From JBBREP01 sp963716525 (GTDB lineage Bacteria; Actinomycetota; Acidimicrobiia; IMCC26256; PALSA-610), in contig OY970315.1 of the NCBI GenBank assembly GCA_963716525.1, positions 558,001 through 622,000 of the forward strand: 64,000 nt of DNA, written 5' to 3'. The notes under the pieces are model-generated. The model made no database searches and was not told the origin of the DNA. It saw only the letters and a program-made list of their open reading frames with translations. This document shows, in pieces, positions 1-8,374 of the stretch. Position 1 is the first letter of the stretch. The number at the start of each line of letters is the position of its first letter. A program made the position numbers and the translations under genes.

Positions 1-1200
1 ACAGTCACGATCGAAGACATCGAAGCGGCGGCCGTCGCCCTGAGCAGCGCCGTCGTGCGCACGCCGTGCACCGAGTCGCAGACGCTGTCCGCGATCACCG
101 GGGCCCGGGTGTGGTGCAAGCTCGAGGGGTTCCAGTACACGGCCTCGTTCAAGGAGCGCGGCGCCCGCTGGTTCCTTGACGGGCTCGATGCCGAAGCCCG
201 CGCCCAAGGGGTCGTCGCCGCGTCGGCCGGCAACCACGCGCAGGGCGTCGCGCACCACGCCGCGCTCCTCGACGTTGCCGCCACAATCGTGATGCCGCGC
301 GCCACTCCGTTCACGAAGATCTCCCGCACCGAGGTACTCGGGGCGCGTGTCGTCGTCGACGGCGACGACTTCGCGGCGGCGCTTTCCCGCGCTCGCGAAA
401 TCGCGACCGAATCGGGCGCGACGTTCGTGCCGGCGTTCGACGACCCGCACGTGGTCGCCGGGCAGGGCACGGTCGCACTCGAGATCCTCGAGCAGGCACC
501 CGAGCTCGACACCCTCGTCGTGCCGGTCGGTGGCGGCGGGCTGATCGCGGGTTGTGCGGTGGCGGTGCGCGCCCGCCGTCCCGATCTGCGCGTCGTCGGC
601 GTGCAGGTCGACAGCTATGCGGGCATGGCGCACGCGCTCGGCACCGCGCCGGAGCCCGCCGGCGGGATGACGATCGCGGAAGGCATCGCCGTCGTCGAGC
701 CCGGTGTGCTCACCACCGCGATCACGCGCGAGCTCGTGGACGACGTGCTCCTCGTGACCGAGGACGACATCGAGCGCGCCGTGGGTCTCTACCTCGACAT
801 CGAGAAGGTCGTGGTGGAGGGAGCCGGTGCGGCGAGCCTCGCCGCACTGCTCGCGCATCCCGAGCGCTTCGCAGAACGCAACTGCGTGCTCATCGCCAGC
901 GGTGCGAACATCGATCCGCGGGTGCTGTCGTCGGTGCTGCTCCGTTCGCTCGCCCGCAGCGGTCGCCTCGTGCGGCTGCGCATGGAGGTCCCCGATCGGC
1001 CCGGCGCGCTTGCGCAGGTCGCCACGCTCATCGCCGGCGCGGGCGGCAACATCGTCGACGTCGACCACCACCGCGACCGTCTTGGCGTGCCGTTGCGCGA
1101 AGCCGTGCTCGAGGTGTCGGTCGAGACCCGCGACGCGGACCACGCCGACCGCATCCGTCGCGACCTCGACGCGCACGGTTTCCGCCCGGCCGACGGGTGA
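1..1200 (+). CDS. ilvA: threonine ammonia-lyase (threonine dehydratase) with C-terminal ACT domain, 5' end cut off
   Basis: PLP enzyme that deaminates L-threonine (and usually L-serine) to 2-oxobutanoate, feeding isoleucine synthesis or catabolism in the cytosol. The reading frame is open from the first base: the 18 codons before the first possible internal GTG (position 55) encode a family-typical N-terminus (TIEDIEAAAVALSSAVVRTP), so the true start lies outside the window. The PLP lysine sits in SFKERGA, the phosphate-binding glycine loop is VGGGGLIAG, and the last 75 or so residues form an ACT domain (VPDRPGALAQVATLIAGAGG). A single short ACT domain is typical of the catabolic or single-ACT type rather than the long two-ACT biosynthetic IlvA, so the exact physiological role is open. 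The family call is secure. Confidence 0.9.
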   Translation, partial: TVTIEDIEAAAVALSSAVVRTPCTESQTLSAITGARVWCKLEGFQYTASFKERGARWFLDGLDAEARAQGVVAASAGNHAQGVAHHAALLDVAATIVMPRATPFTKISRTEVLGARVVVDGDDFAAALSRAREIATESGATFVPAFDDPHVVAGQGTVALEILEQAPELDTLVVPVGGGGLIAGCAVAVRARRPDLRVVGVQVDSYAGMAHALGTAPEPAGGMTIAEGIAVVEPGVLTTAITRELVDDVLLVTEDDIERAVGLYLDIEKVVVEGAGAASLAALLAHPERFAERNCVLIASGANIDPRVLSSVLLRSLARSGRLVRLRMEVPDRPGALAQVATLIAGAGGNIVDVDHHRDRLGVPLREAVLEVSVETRDADHADRIRRDLDAHGFRPADG

Positions 1201-1213
1201 ACCCGCGTCGACG

Positions 1214-1804
1214 TCACTCGCCGTTGGCAACAGTGGTGGTGACCCGCTCGACACGCCGGTCGGGCACGAACCACACCACAGCGATCGCCACGTAGATCCC
1301 GATCGCGAGCCACGGCGCGACGAACGCCAACGCGACGGCGACCGCGTAGGCGACGGGAGAGAGCTTCCCTTTCCAATCGCGGCCGAGCGCGATCGCGAGG
1401 CGCGAGTCTGCGGCGTGCACACGCAACAACATGCGCGTGAGGACGAAGAACGCGACGGCGGCGCCGAGCAACACGATTCCGTAGACAACGGCGGGCGCGG
1501 TGTCGTTGGAGTGTGAGCCGAGCCAGGCCGTGGCGACCGGCGTGAGCGACAGCCAGAACAACAAGTGCGCGTTCGCCCAGAGCACGCCGCCGCTGATGCG
1601 GTCGACGACCTGGAGCAGGTGGTGATGGTTGTTCCAGTAGATGGCGAGAAACGTGAAGCTCAGGACGTACACCGACAGCTTCGGCGCGAGCGGTCGCAGA
1701 TCCGAGAAGCCGTGACCCTCCGGTGGATGCAAGTCGAGCACCATGATCGTGATGACCACGGCGAGCACACCGTCGCTGAAGGCCTCGAGTCGTCCACGGC
1801 TCAC
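1214..1804 (-). CDS. TMEM175-family (DUF1211) integral membrane protein, putative potassium channel
   Basis: Bacterial TMEM175 proteins are small potassium-permeable channels of the cytoplasmic membrane. The hallmark FSDGV motif is near the N-terminus (RLEAFSDGVLAVVIT), followed by a hydrophobic first helix, a typical IYWNNHHHLL stretch and about five further hydrophobic segments, about 196 residues in all. The GTG at 1804 is chosen because it puts the FSDGV helix close to the N-terminus as in the family; the frame stays open upstream to 1912, but that extension is arginine-rich and unlike a leader. It converges on the threonine ammonia-lyase gene with 13 bp between the stops. The family is clear; channel activity is inferred from the family only. 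Confidence 0.8.
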   Translation of the reverse strand: MSRGRLEAFSDGVLAVVITIMVLDLHPPEGHGFSDLRPLAPKLSVYVLSFTFLAIYWNNHHHLLQVVDRISGGVLWANAHLLFWLSLTPVATAWLGSHSNDTAPAVVYGIVLLGAAVAFFVLTRMLLRVHAADSRLAIALGRDWKGKLSPVAYAVAVALAFVAPWLAIGIYVAIAVVWFVPDRRVERVTTTVANGE

Positions 1805-1980
1805 GCGCCCACAGTCTCGCCTGGACCGGGACAGCCGCGCCGCATACGGACGGCGTGGGGCCGGACTCCAGTCGCCGTCGGTGGGGAACAGCGGGTGGGC
1901 CCGGCCCCGCACCCCACGATGCCCACAATCGCGCCGAACTCGAACAACGCCGGCACAACACGCGAGGGGAAGAAAAGGGC

Positions 1981-2015
1981 TTGTCTACGAACGTGTGTTC
2001 GTGTAGTATTCGTCC
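1981..2015 (+). promoter_or_regulatory. sigma70-type promoter with LexA (SOS) box in its spacer
   Basis: TTGTCT (1981-1986) and TAGTAT (2004-2009) are separated by 17 bp. The spacer holds CGAACGTGTGTTCG (1988-2001), a perfect match to the actinobacterial SOS-box consensus CGAAC-RNRY-GTTYG. LexA bound there would block polymerase, so the downstream DUF222/HNH gene should be induced by DNA damage. An ATG at 2016 lies 6 bases after the -10, where a leaderless transcript could start, but it is out of frame with the HNH gene. Confidence 0.8.
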
Positions 2016-2039
2016 ATGGTTGGCATGGTTGAAGTGGGC

Positions 2040-2089
2040 GTCGGCCCGGCACCGTCGAGTGAGATGGTCGGCCGGGCACCGTCGAGCGA
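2040..2089 (+). repeat. two tandem 23-bp near-identical copies, period 27 bp
   Basis: Copies at 2040-2062 and 2067-2089 share the core GGCACCGTCGAG and differ at two positions. They fill the leader between the SOS promoter and the HNH gene start. The 27-bp period keeps any reading frame, so the repeat could be a coding N-terminal extension or untranslated leader. Confidence 0.7.
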
Positions 2090-2106
2090 CGTGTCGTCGT
2101 GGAGCG

Positions 2107-3309
2107 ATGCCCGCGCTGGCCGACCGGTTCGTGGAACTGCGCGCCGAGATCGATCGGCTCGAGTCGCAGGCGGCCCGGTTGCTGGTCGCGGTGGAGGACC
2201 GCGGGATCCCCTACGGGCAGGGCGCGACGTCGGTCGGGGCGTGGGCGCAGTGGCGCACCGGGCAACGCTGGGCCGACGCGAAAGCGTCCTTCGATGCCGG
2301 CCTGGCCTGCGAGCAGTTGCCGTTGACCGCCAAGGCGTGGGCGCAGGGCGAGATCTCCGCCAGCGCGGCCCGCACGATCTGCCGCGGGCTACGGCCCGGC
2401 CACGAACAGGTCTATCGCGAGGTCGAAGACACGCTCGTCTACTTCGCCGCCGAACACAACATGGCCGAGCTCGACGGGCTGATCGGCTACTACCGCCGCT
2501 GCTGCGACCAGGTCGACGACCGCGAACCCGCGGATCGCAACGGGGCGCACCTCTCGCCCGTCGCCGACCGCTGGCAGCTCGACGCCGATCTCGACGCCCT
2601 CGCCGGCGAGACCGTGAAACGCGCCGTCGATGCTGCGACCGACCTTCCCGCCGACGGCGACACCCGCAGTCCCGCTCGCCGGCGCGCCGACGCCCTCGTA
2701 CGCATCTGCCGGTTCTTCCTGGACCACGAAGACCTCCCGGTCGAGGGGGGCGAGGCACCACACGTGACGCTGGTGATCCCCTGGGACCAGATCACCGACT
2801 GCATCCCCTGCCCCGCGATCCCGCGCGACCCGACGAACCTCGTCGCGTTCCTGTCCGGGGGTCAGCGCGCGCAGCTGCTGTGCGACTGCAACATCGCCCG
2901 CATGATCCTCGGCCCCGACTCACAGCCCCTCGACGTGGGCCGCGCCCAACGGGCGGTCCCCCGCTGGCTACGGCGCGCCGTCGCCCAGCGCGACCGGCAC
3001 TGCCGCTACCCCGGCTGCGACCGCCGCCCGCACCGCTGCGAAGTCCACCACGTCATCGCCTGGACCCACGGCGGACCCACCGCACTCTCGAACCTCGTCC
3101 TGCTCTGCCCGTACCACCATCACGTCATCCACCGGGCCGGCTGGACCGCAACCTTCGACGGCACCACCCTCGCGGTCACCAACCCCGACGGCACCAACAT
3201 TCACGAGCTCCACCGATCTTGGCGCACCGGCCAAGGCCTGCCCGCACCCACGCAGCGACCGGCAGGCGTCATTCCCGCGCCCGCACCTCGGTCCCCAGCC
3301 CCGCCGTGA
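2107..3309 (+). CDS. DUF222 / HNH endonuclease domain protein of the 13E12 repeat family
   Basis: Actinobacterial 13E12-type protein of about 400 residues: an N-terminal DUF222 helical region (from about residue 5, LADRFVELRAEIDRLESQAA) followed by an HNH nuclease motif at about residues 295-345. The motif has CRYPGC, HHVIAW, an Asn in ALSNLVLLC and the final HHHVIH, so all catalytic and zinc positions look present. The biological role of the family is not settled; in Mycobacterium tuberculosis several members are LexA-regulated, which agrees with the SOS box at 1988-2001 here. The start at ATG 2107 is chosen for its in-frame position before the conserved region, with GGAG just upstream at rather short spacing. 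A longer N-terminus from ATG 2016 would need a frame change. It overlaps the convergent cupin gene by 41 bp. Confidence 0.85.
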   Translation: MPALADRFVELRAEIDRLESQAARLLVAVEDRGIPYGQGATSVGAWAQWRTGQRWADAKASFDAGLACEQLPLTAKAWAQGEISASAARTICRGLRPGHEQVYREVEDTLVYFAAEHNMAELDGLIGYYRRCCDQVDDREPADRNGAHLSPVADRWQLDADLDALAGETVKRAVDAATDLPADGDTRSPARRRADALVRICRFFLDHEDLPVEGGEAPHVTLVIPWDQITDCIPCPAIPRDPTNLVAFLSGGQRAQLLCDCNIARMILGPDSQPLDVGRAQRAVPRWLRRAVAQRDRHCRYPGCDRRPHRCEVHHVIAWTHGGPTALSNLVLLCPYHHHVIHRAGWTATFDGTTLAVTNPDGTNIHELHRSWRTGQGLPAPTQRPAGVIPAPAPRSPAPP

Positions 3310-3670
3310 TGAAGAGCGCGGTGGCGCGTCCGTCAACATCGGCGGTGTGCCAGGCGCCAGGTGGGTTCACGACCGCCTGACCGGCGTCGAGCGTGGCCGT
3401 GGCGACGCGGCCATCGATCTCCTGGTGCAACGTGATACGCCCGCTCACACACACGACGAGCTCGTCGCCATGAGGGTGCATCTCCCACGACGTCCACGGC
3501 GCGTCGAATGTGTGGAGCGACACGAGGCGGCCCTCGACACCGTCGCCGTCATGCGCCTCGCTGTAGCGCTCGTACCATGCGGGTGAGCCGTCGAACTCGT
3601 CGAGACGTTCGACACACGCGCCGAGTCCGAGATGGGCGGGGAACTTCGCCAGATCGAACACTTGGGCCAT
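3269..3670 (-). CDS. cupin-domain protein
   Basis: A 133-residue single-domain cupin beta-barrel. The first cupin motif is seen as HPHGDELVVCVSGRI (metal-type His/His/Glu), the second as PPGAWHTADV. Such proteins bind a divalent metal and act as small isomerases, dioxygenases or sensors; nothing nearby fixes the substrate. The ATG at 3670 begins a family-like N-terminus (MAQVFDLAKFPAHL). The 3' end overlaps the convergent HNH gene by 41 bp, so the last 14 codons are read on both strands. Confidence 0.8.
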   Translation of the reverse strand: MAQVFDLAKFPAHLGLGACVERLDEFDGSPAWYERYSEAHDGDGVEGRLVSLHTFDAPWTSWEMHPHGDELVVCVSGRITLHQEIDGRVATATLDAGQAVVNPPGAWHTADVDGRATALFITAGLGTEVRARE

Positions 3671-3771
3671 GGCTCAGTCTTGCCCGCGCCAGTCAGGTGT
3701 GCCACCGGAAGCGATCGGGGCGCCGCGGCGTTGCAACGGCACGACGTACAACGACCAGCGCGGAGGTAAAC

Positions 3772-4092
3772 GTGCTCTACGACGACGGCCGGATCGCCTG
3801 CGACGAACGCGGTGTCACCATTCGCTGGTACTACCTCTGGGGCGCCAAGCACGTGCCGTACACCGCGATCCGCAACGCCACGACGAGGCGGCTCACGAAG
3901 ATTCGCGGCAAGTGGCGCATCTGGGGCTCTGGCGACCTGGTGCACTGGTACAACCTCGACGTGAGCCGCACTCGCAAGAGCACGGCGATCGAGCTCGACC
4001 TCGGTGGCCGGGTGCGGCCGGTGATCACGCCCGACGATCCCGACACGGTCACAAAGATCCTCGCCGAACACACGAACCACCCCGGCACATGA
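3772..4092 (+). CDS. small PH-like-domain protein, function unknown
   Basis: A hypothetical protein of 106 residues (LYDDGRIACDERGVTIRWYY...). The alternating beta pattern, a GVTIRWYYLWG-type first strand pair and a run of basic residues resemble small bacterial PH-like proteins of unknown role. There is no signal peptide or membrane segment. The GTG start at 3772 is supported by GGAGGT (3762-3767) four bases upstream; the open frame before it has no such support. The stop overlaps the next ATG by four bases (ATGA, 4089-4092), so it is translationally coupled to the GNAT acetyltransferase. Confidence 0.65.
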   Translation: MLYDDGRIACDERGVTIRWYYLWGAKHVPYTAIRNATTRRLTKIRGKWRIWGSGDLVHWYNLDVSRTRKSTAIELDLGGRVRPVITPDDPDTVTKILAEHTNHPGT

Positions 4093-4631
4093 TCGAGGTC
4101 CGTCGCGCGCGACCGTCGGAATACGGCGTCGTCGGCGAGCTCACGGTCAGCGCATACCGCGCGCTGCCAGTCGACCACCTGTGGGGCGGGTACGAGCAAG
4201 CCGTCCGCGACGTCGCGGTGCGTGCCGAGCGCACCGACGTGCTCGTCGCGGTCGACGGCGCGCACGTGCTGGGCGCGGTCACCTATGCGAGCGACCCCGA
4301 CAGCGGCTGGTTGGAGTGGACGCAACCCGGCGAGGCGCAGTTCCGGCTCCTCGCGGTGGAACCCGCCGTGCGCAGCCGCGGTGTCGGCGAGCGCCTCGCC
4401 CGCGCGTGCACCGAGCGAGCCGCGGCGCGCGGCCACGCGCTGTGCATCCACACAACGCCGTGGATGGAAGCCGGACAGCGCCTGTATCAACGGCTCGGCT
4501 TCACGCGCCGCCCCGATCGCGACGTGAGCTACGAGCAGTGGGGCGGGCCGGCGATCGCCGACCTGCCGCCCGAATGGGTGGGCCAGCGGTTTCTCGCGTT
4601 CACGTGGAGTGCCGCGCCGGCGGATCAGTGA
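4089..4631 (+). CDS. GNAT-family N-acetyltransferase
   Basis: A 180-residue acetyl-CoA-dependent acetyltransferase. The acetyl-CoA pyrophosphate loop is visible as VEPAVRSRGVGERLARA (Q/RxxGxG/A type) in the middle, preceded by the core strand AQFRLLAV and followed by GQRLYQRLGF, the usual motif B. The acceptor (small amine, antibiotic or protein N-terminus) cannot be told. The start overlaps the stop of the PH-like gene (ATGA). The 3' end overlaps the convergent VOC gene by 7 bp. Confidence 0.85.
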   Translation: MIEVRRARPSEYGVVGELTVSAYRALPVDHLWGGYEQAVRDVAVRAERTDVLVAVDGAHVLGAVTYASDPDSGWLEWTQPGEAQFRLLAVEPAVRSRGVGERLARACTERAAARGHALCIHTTPWMEAGQRLYQRLGFTRRPDRDVSYEQWGGPAIADLPPEWVGQRFLAFTWSAAPADQ

Positions 4632-4981
4632 TCGGGCTGGTTCAGCTCGATCTGGTTCCCCGACGGGTCGTGGAGGAACACCTGCCGGCCCGCGCCGGGC
4701 ACGTAATCGGAACGCTGGTGCTCCACACCCTTGGCCGCGAGGTGCTCGCACCACGCGTCGGCGTCGTCGACGCGCAGCGCGTAATGCGACATCGACCGCT
4801 CGGGTGCGCCGAACTCCATCAGGTGGATCTGCTGTGAGCCGGCGTCGAGCCAGAAGCCGGGGAAGCCGAAGTCGGGCCGGTCGTCACGGACCCGGCAGCC
4901 GAGCACGTCCACGTAGAACTCCTTCGCCGCGTCGGCGTCGGCGACGCAGATCGCGACGTGGTGCACTCCGGCCGGCTCCAT
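4625..4981 (-). CDS. VOC (glyoxalase/bleomycin-resistance/dioxygenase fold) protein
   Basis: A 118-residue vicinal-oxygen-chelate protein with two beta-alpha-beta-beta-beta modules: VHHVAICVADADAAKEFY in the first and MSHYALRVDDADAWCEHL in the second. Metal-ligand candidates are the His of VHHVAI, the His of SHYALRV and the Glu of GNQIELNQP. It is close in length and pattern to lactoylglutathione-lyase-like proteins, but the substrate is not determinable. It is convergent with the GNAT gene. Confidence 0.8.
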   Translation of the reverse strand: MEPAGVHHVAICVADADAAKEFYVDVLGCRVRDDRPDFGFPGFWLDAGSQQIHLMEFGAPERSMSHYALRVDDADAWCEHLAAKGVEHQRSDYVPGAGRQVFLHDPSGNQIELNQPDH

Positions 4982-5008
4982 CGGGCACAGTCTGCCACGG
5001 TGGGCGCG

Positions 5009-5662
5009 CTACTTCCGAGGCAGCGGTCTCGACCCTTCAGGAGTGAGGCCTTCCTTGGCAAACCGGAACCCGACGATGAGAACGAGCAAGAGCCCGTCTA
5101 TCCCCTCAACGGCGCCACGTGACGACGGATTCACCGCCGCGACCACCGCGACAACGATTGCGGTTGCGCATGCGAACGCGACAGTTGTCCAACGGCGAAT
5201 CGGGATGGCGAATTCCACGGGTCGCCTCGTATAACGAACATCGCGGCGGATGGCCTGGCCAACGATGTCCCAGACGACGTACAGCCAGAACATCGCGAAC
5301 ACGAGCCACGTCTCGGGGCGTGCAGATGAATGGCTTCCATTGCCTTTCACGCCCTCTGACGTGGCAACGAGGTAGTAGTAGATGATGACAAGCGCGATGT
5401 CCACGGACAGTTGCGCCAGAGGCAAGTTCGGGAATCGGACGATGTAGGTCGGACGATTCAAGCTGTTGTGATACCCGATCCAACTCAATACGACAGTCAC
5501 AAGCGCCAACACCAGTTGGAACCGACCCGCAGGAGGCACAGCCGAGGGGTGGGCGGCGACGTCGAGAGCTGTACCGGCAACGAAGGCAAACAGCAGGTCG
5601 ATGAACCCGATACCCACCGAACGCGTGTCTTCAACCGGATCGTGTCGTGGCCAGAGCCCCAC
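5009..5662 (-). CDS. polytopic membrane protein of unknown function
   Basis: A 217-residue protein with about five hydrophobic segments (IDLLFAFVAGTALDV, LVLALVTVVLSWIGYH, SVDIALVIIYYYLV, WLVFAMFWLYVVWDIV, VAFACATAIVVAVVAAV). No family was recognised. The codon pattern is somewhat less GC-biased than its neighbours. It lies 9 bp downstream of the HAD hydrolase on the same strand and is probably co-transcribed with it. Confidence 0.6.
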   Translation of the reverse strand: MGLWPRHDPVEDTRSVGIGFIDLLFAFVAGTALDVAAHPSAVPPAGRFQLVLALVTVVLSWIGYHNSLNRPTYIVRFPNLPLAQLSVDIALVIIYYYLVATSEGVKGNGSHSSARPETWLVFAMFWLYVVWDIVGQAIRRDVRYTRRPVEFAIPIRRWTTVAFACATAIVVAVVAAVNPSSRGAVEGIDGLLLVLIVGFRFAKEGLTPEGSRPLPRK

Positions 5663-5671
5663 CAGCCCTCC

Positions 5672-6391
5672 TCAGCGCCGATTCACTGCCACGACCCCGA
5701 GCAGTCGCGGCACCTCTTCAAGCGACCTGGCATGGAGCAACGGACCAGGCGCAGGGAGCACCTCACGCGTCTCGTGAGACCACACCTCAGCCTTGATCCA
5801 CACCGCAGACATGCCAGATCGCAACGCAGGATTGATATCCGACGGCAAAGAGTTTCCAACGGACCATGAACGATCGGCGCGGGCGCGACAGGCAGCGAGC
5901 ACGGCCACAAATTCGGCGGTGCCCTTCTCGCGAACGATATCGATGCGCTCGAAGTACGGCCCCAGGCCGCTGTCAGCGATGCGGCGGCGCTGCACCCCCT
6001 CATCGCCCTTCGTGAGCAAAGCGAGACGGAAGCGCGACGCAAGTGTGGTCAACACGTCTACCGCCCCCGGCACCAGCGGCGCGCGCCGGACGAACACCGA
6101 CTCGGCCGCTGACCGGACCTGCTGCGCGACCTCGTCAGACGGTTTGATTCGGCCTTCCGCCGCGATTTGCTCGTAGGCCTGCACAGACGAAAGTGGAAAG
6201 CGCTCGATCGCTACGCCGAGCAGACTGGCGTTGCGTAGGTCGATCTCCTTCTGAAGCCGGGACCACCGAATCGGATCGAACCCACTCTCTGCCACAACGC
6301 CGGCGGCAGCATCGCGTGCCTCGTCGTACAGATGCTCGACACGCCACAAGGTGTCGTCGGCATCGAACACAATGACGGCGTCGGCGTCCAC
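5672..6391 (-). CDS. HAD-superfamily hydrolase
   Basis: Cytosolic HAD phosphatase of 239 residues. Motif I is VFDADDTLW (nucleophile and acid Asp), motif II LALLTKGD, motif III a Lys in IVREKGT, motif IV GNSLPSDINPAL. The cap is inserted after motif I. The GTG at 6391 is used because it places motif I at residues 9-14, as in the family; the frame extends upstream without any plausible domain. The substrate is unknown. The fixed 9-bp gap to the downstream membrane-protein gene suggests a two-gene operon. It is divergent from the SDR gene at 6500. Confidence 0.8.
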   Translation of the reverse strand: MDADAVIVFDADDTLWRVEHLYDEARDAAAGVVAESGFDPIRWSRLQKEIDLRNASLLGVAIERFPLSSVQAYEQIAAEGRIKPSDEVAQQVRSAAESVFVRRAPLVPGAVDVLTTLASRFRLALLTKGDEGVQRRRIADSGLGPYFERIDIVREKGTAEFVAVLAACRARADRSWSVGNSLPSDINPALRSGMSAVWIKAEVWSHETREVLPAPGPLLHARSLEEVPRLLGVVAVNRR

Positions 6392-6499
6392 ACGGCAACG
6401 ATACGACGCCCTTGCGACAGCCGCCGCCCGGTTAGGAGCGGTATGCCCACTGCCCCTACGGTGCGGCCGTCCGAACCGCGAACAAGGAGTGACGGCACC

Positions 6500-7408
6500 A
6501 TGGGTGCGCTCGACGGCAAGGTCATCGCCATCACCGGCTCGGGGCGGGGCATCGGCCGCGCCGTCGCGGAGTTCTGCGCGTCGGAGGGCGCGGCCGTCGT
6601 CGTGAACGACTACGGCGTGTCGATCGACGGCAACGAGCCGACGAGCGAGGTCGCCGACGAGGTGGTGCAGGCGATCAAGGACGCCGGCGGTCGGGCCGTC
6701 GCGAACGCGAGCTCGGTCACCACGATGGAGGGCGGCGCATCGATCGTGCAGAGCGCGGTCGACAGCTTCGGTCGCATCGACGGCGTCGTCGCCGTCGCCG
6801 GCATCCTGCGCGAGCGCATGTTCTTCAACATGAGCGAGGAGGAGTGGGACCCGGTCATCGAGACCCACCTCAAGGGAACGTTCACGGTGTTCCGCGCCGC
6901 CGCTCCTCTCTTCCGCGAGCAGAAGTCGGGCGCGTACGTGGCGTTCACGTCGGGCGCGTTCGCAGGCTCGGTCGCGCAGGCCAACTACAGCTCGGCGAAG
7001 GGCGGCATCGTGTCGCTCGCCCGTTCGGTGGCCGCGGGCATGTACAAGTACGGCGTGCGCGCCAACGTGATCGCACCGGTGGCGAAGAGCCGCATGTCGG
7101 GCAACGTGCCGTTCGGTATCGAGATGGGCGAGCCCGAGGACGTCGCGCCGATGGTGGGCTTCCTGCTCAGCGACAAGGCTGACGGTGTCACCGGTCAGGT
7201 GTACACGGCGAACGGCGGCAAGATCGCGGTGTGGAACCAGCCGGTCGAGGTGCGCGAGATGCGCAAGGACGGCCGCTGGACGATCGACGAGATCGCGGCG
7301 CGCTTCGACGAGGTCGGCCAGGAGCCGATGGGGCTGCTCGCCGCGCTCGCCGAGCGTGAAGCCGCGGCGAAGCTCGCCAAGGAGACCGGTACCACCCCGA
7401 ACCAGTAG
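6500..7408 (+). CDS. short-chain dehydrogenase/reductase, (3R)-hydroxyacyl-CoA dehydrogenase-like
   Basis: NAD(P)-dependent oxidoreductase of 302 residues. The Rossmann glycine motif is TGSGRGIG (about residues 12-19), a NAG-equivalent is VAVAGI, and the catalytic Ser/Tyr/Lys lie in SGAFAG and ANYSSAKGG. The extended N-terminal region with VVVNDYG and the insert before it resemble the SDR domain of multifunctional beta-oxidation enzyme type 2, so a hydroxyacyl-CoA role is plausible given the CoA-transferase downstream. The start ATG at 6500 follows AAGGAG (6484-6489). The C-terminal tail after about residue 245 is longer than a minimal SDR. Confidence 0.85.
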   Translation: MGALDGKVIAITGSGRGIGRAVAEFCASEGAAVVVNDYGVSIDGNEPTSEVADEVVQAIKDAGGRAVANASSVTTMEGGASIVQSAVDSFGRIDGVVAVAGILRERMFFNMSEEEWDPVIETHLKGTFTVFRAAAPLFREQKSGAYVAFTSGAFAGSVAQANYSSAKGGIVSLARSVAAGMYKYGVRANVIAPVAKSRMSGNVPFGIEMGEPEDVAPMVGFLLSDKADGVTGQVYTANGGKIAVWNQPVEVREMRKDGRWTIDEIAARFDEVGQEPMGLLAALAEREAAAKLAKETGTTPNQ

Positions 7409-7431
7409 CGCGCACCTACGCTGCGCAACCG

Positions 7432-8341
7432 ATGCTCTCGGTTGTCGACGGCGAGGCCGCGGTCACGCTGAAGGCGCGGGATCTCGAGTTCACGTGCCTG
7501 CCGTCGTTCGGCATGCTCGGCGTGTCGTTGCGTCACCGCGGCGACGAGCTCCTCGTGCTCCCCCGCCCGATCCGCGACTTCGCGTCGGGCAAGGCCACCG
7601 GTATGCCGTTGCTCCACCCGTACGCGAACCGGCTCGCGGAACGGCAGTACCGGATCGGGTCGACTCGCGTCGACCTGGAGGGGCTCGACCTGCCCACCGA
7701 CCCGAACGGCCTGCCCATCCATGGCTTCCTGCACGCGCGAGCGTTCGAGATCGTGCGCCTCGAACCGACCCGGTGCGTCGCCGAGCTCGACGTGAGCCGC
7801 GACCCGGAGTTCGCCCGCGCGTTCCCCTTCCCGCACCGCGTGCGCGTCGACGTGCGCGTCGCGCCGCAGGCACTCACCGTCGCGACGACGGTGACACCCA
7901 GCGGGCGGCGGGCGGTGCCGATCTCGTTCGGCTGGCACCCGTTCTTCACGCTGCCGGGCACGCCGCGGCGCCAGTGGCGACTCCGGCTCCCACCGTGCGA
8001 TCGGCACCTGCTCGACGAGCAACTCATCCCCACCGGCGGCACCACGCGCCAGCCCCGCGACACCTCGCCGATCGGGACGCGCACGTACGACGACCATTTC
8101 ACGCTCGGTCGCGACCGCCGCTTCGCGATCACCGACCGGCGCCGCAGCGTGGAGATCGCCTTCGACCGCGGCTACGCGCACGCGGCAGATCTTCCTTCCC
8201 GGTCCCGACGCCGCGCTGAGCGGTGACTTCATCTGCATCGAGCCGATGACCGCGCCGGTGAACGCGCTCGTCGACGGCACCGCGCCGACCTGCGCGTCGG
8301 TCGACACTTACCGGGCCGCCTTCACGATCACGGTCACCTGA
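7432..8341 (+). CDS. aldose 1-epimerase family protein, interrupted by a one-base frame break
   Basis: Galactose-mutarotase fold protein that interconverts sugar anomers. The N-terminal frame (7432 to about 8184) carries the family features: HPYANRLA, GFLHARAFE with a catalytic-type His, FGWHPFFTLPG with the second His, and the DDHF strand. The frame then runs into a stop at 8224-8226. Skipping one base near 8182-8186 (GCGGCAG) restores a family-like C-terminus (QIFLPGPDAALSGDFICIEP, then MTAPVNALVDG) ending at 8341. The corrected length is 909 nt, or 302 residues, normal for the family. Either a recent pseudogene or an indel error; the good conservation after the break favours error. Confidence 0.75.
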
Positions 8342-8374
8342 CAGTGTCGTCAGCTGCCCGATAGCGTCGGGCGT

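Noticed and set aside
2107..3309. HNH gene as part of a restriction or defence system
   Set aside because: No methyltransferase, helicase or other defence gene is adjacent; the DUF222-HNH layout is the usual 13E12 family, found alone.
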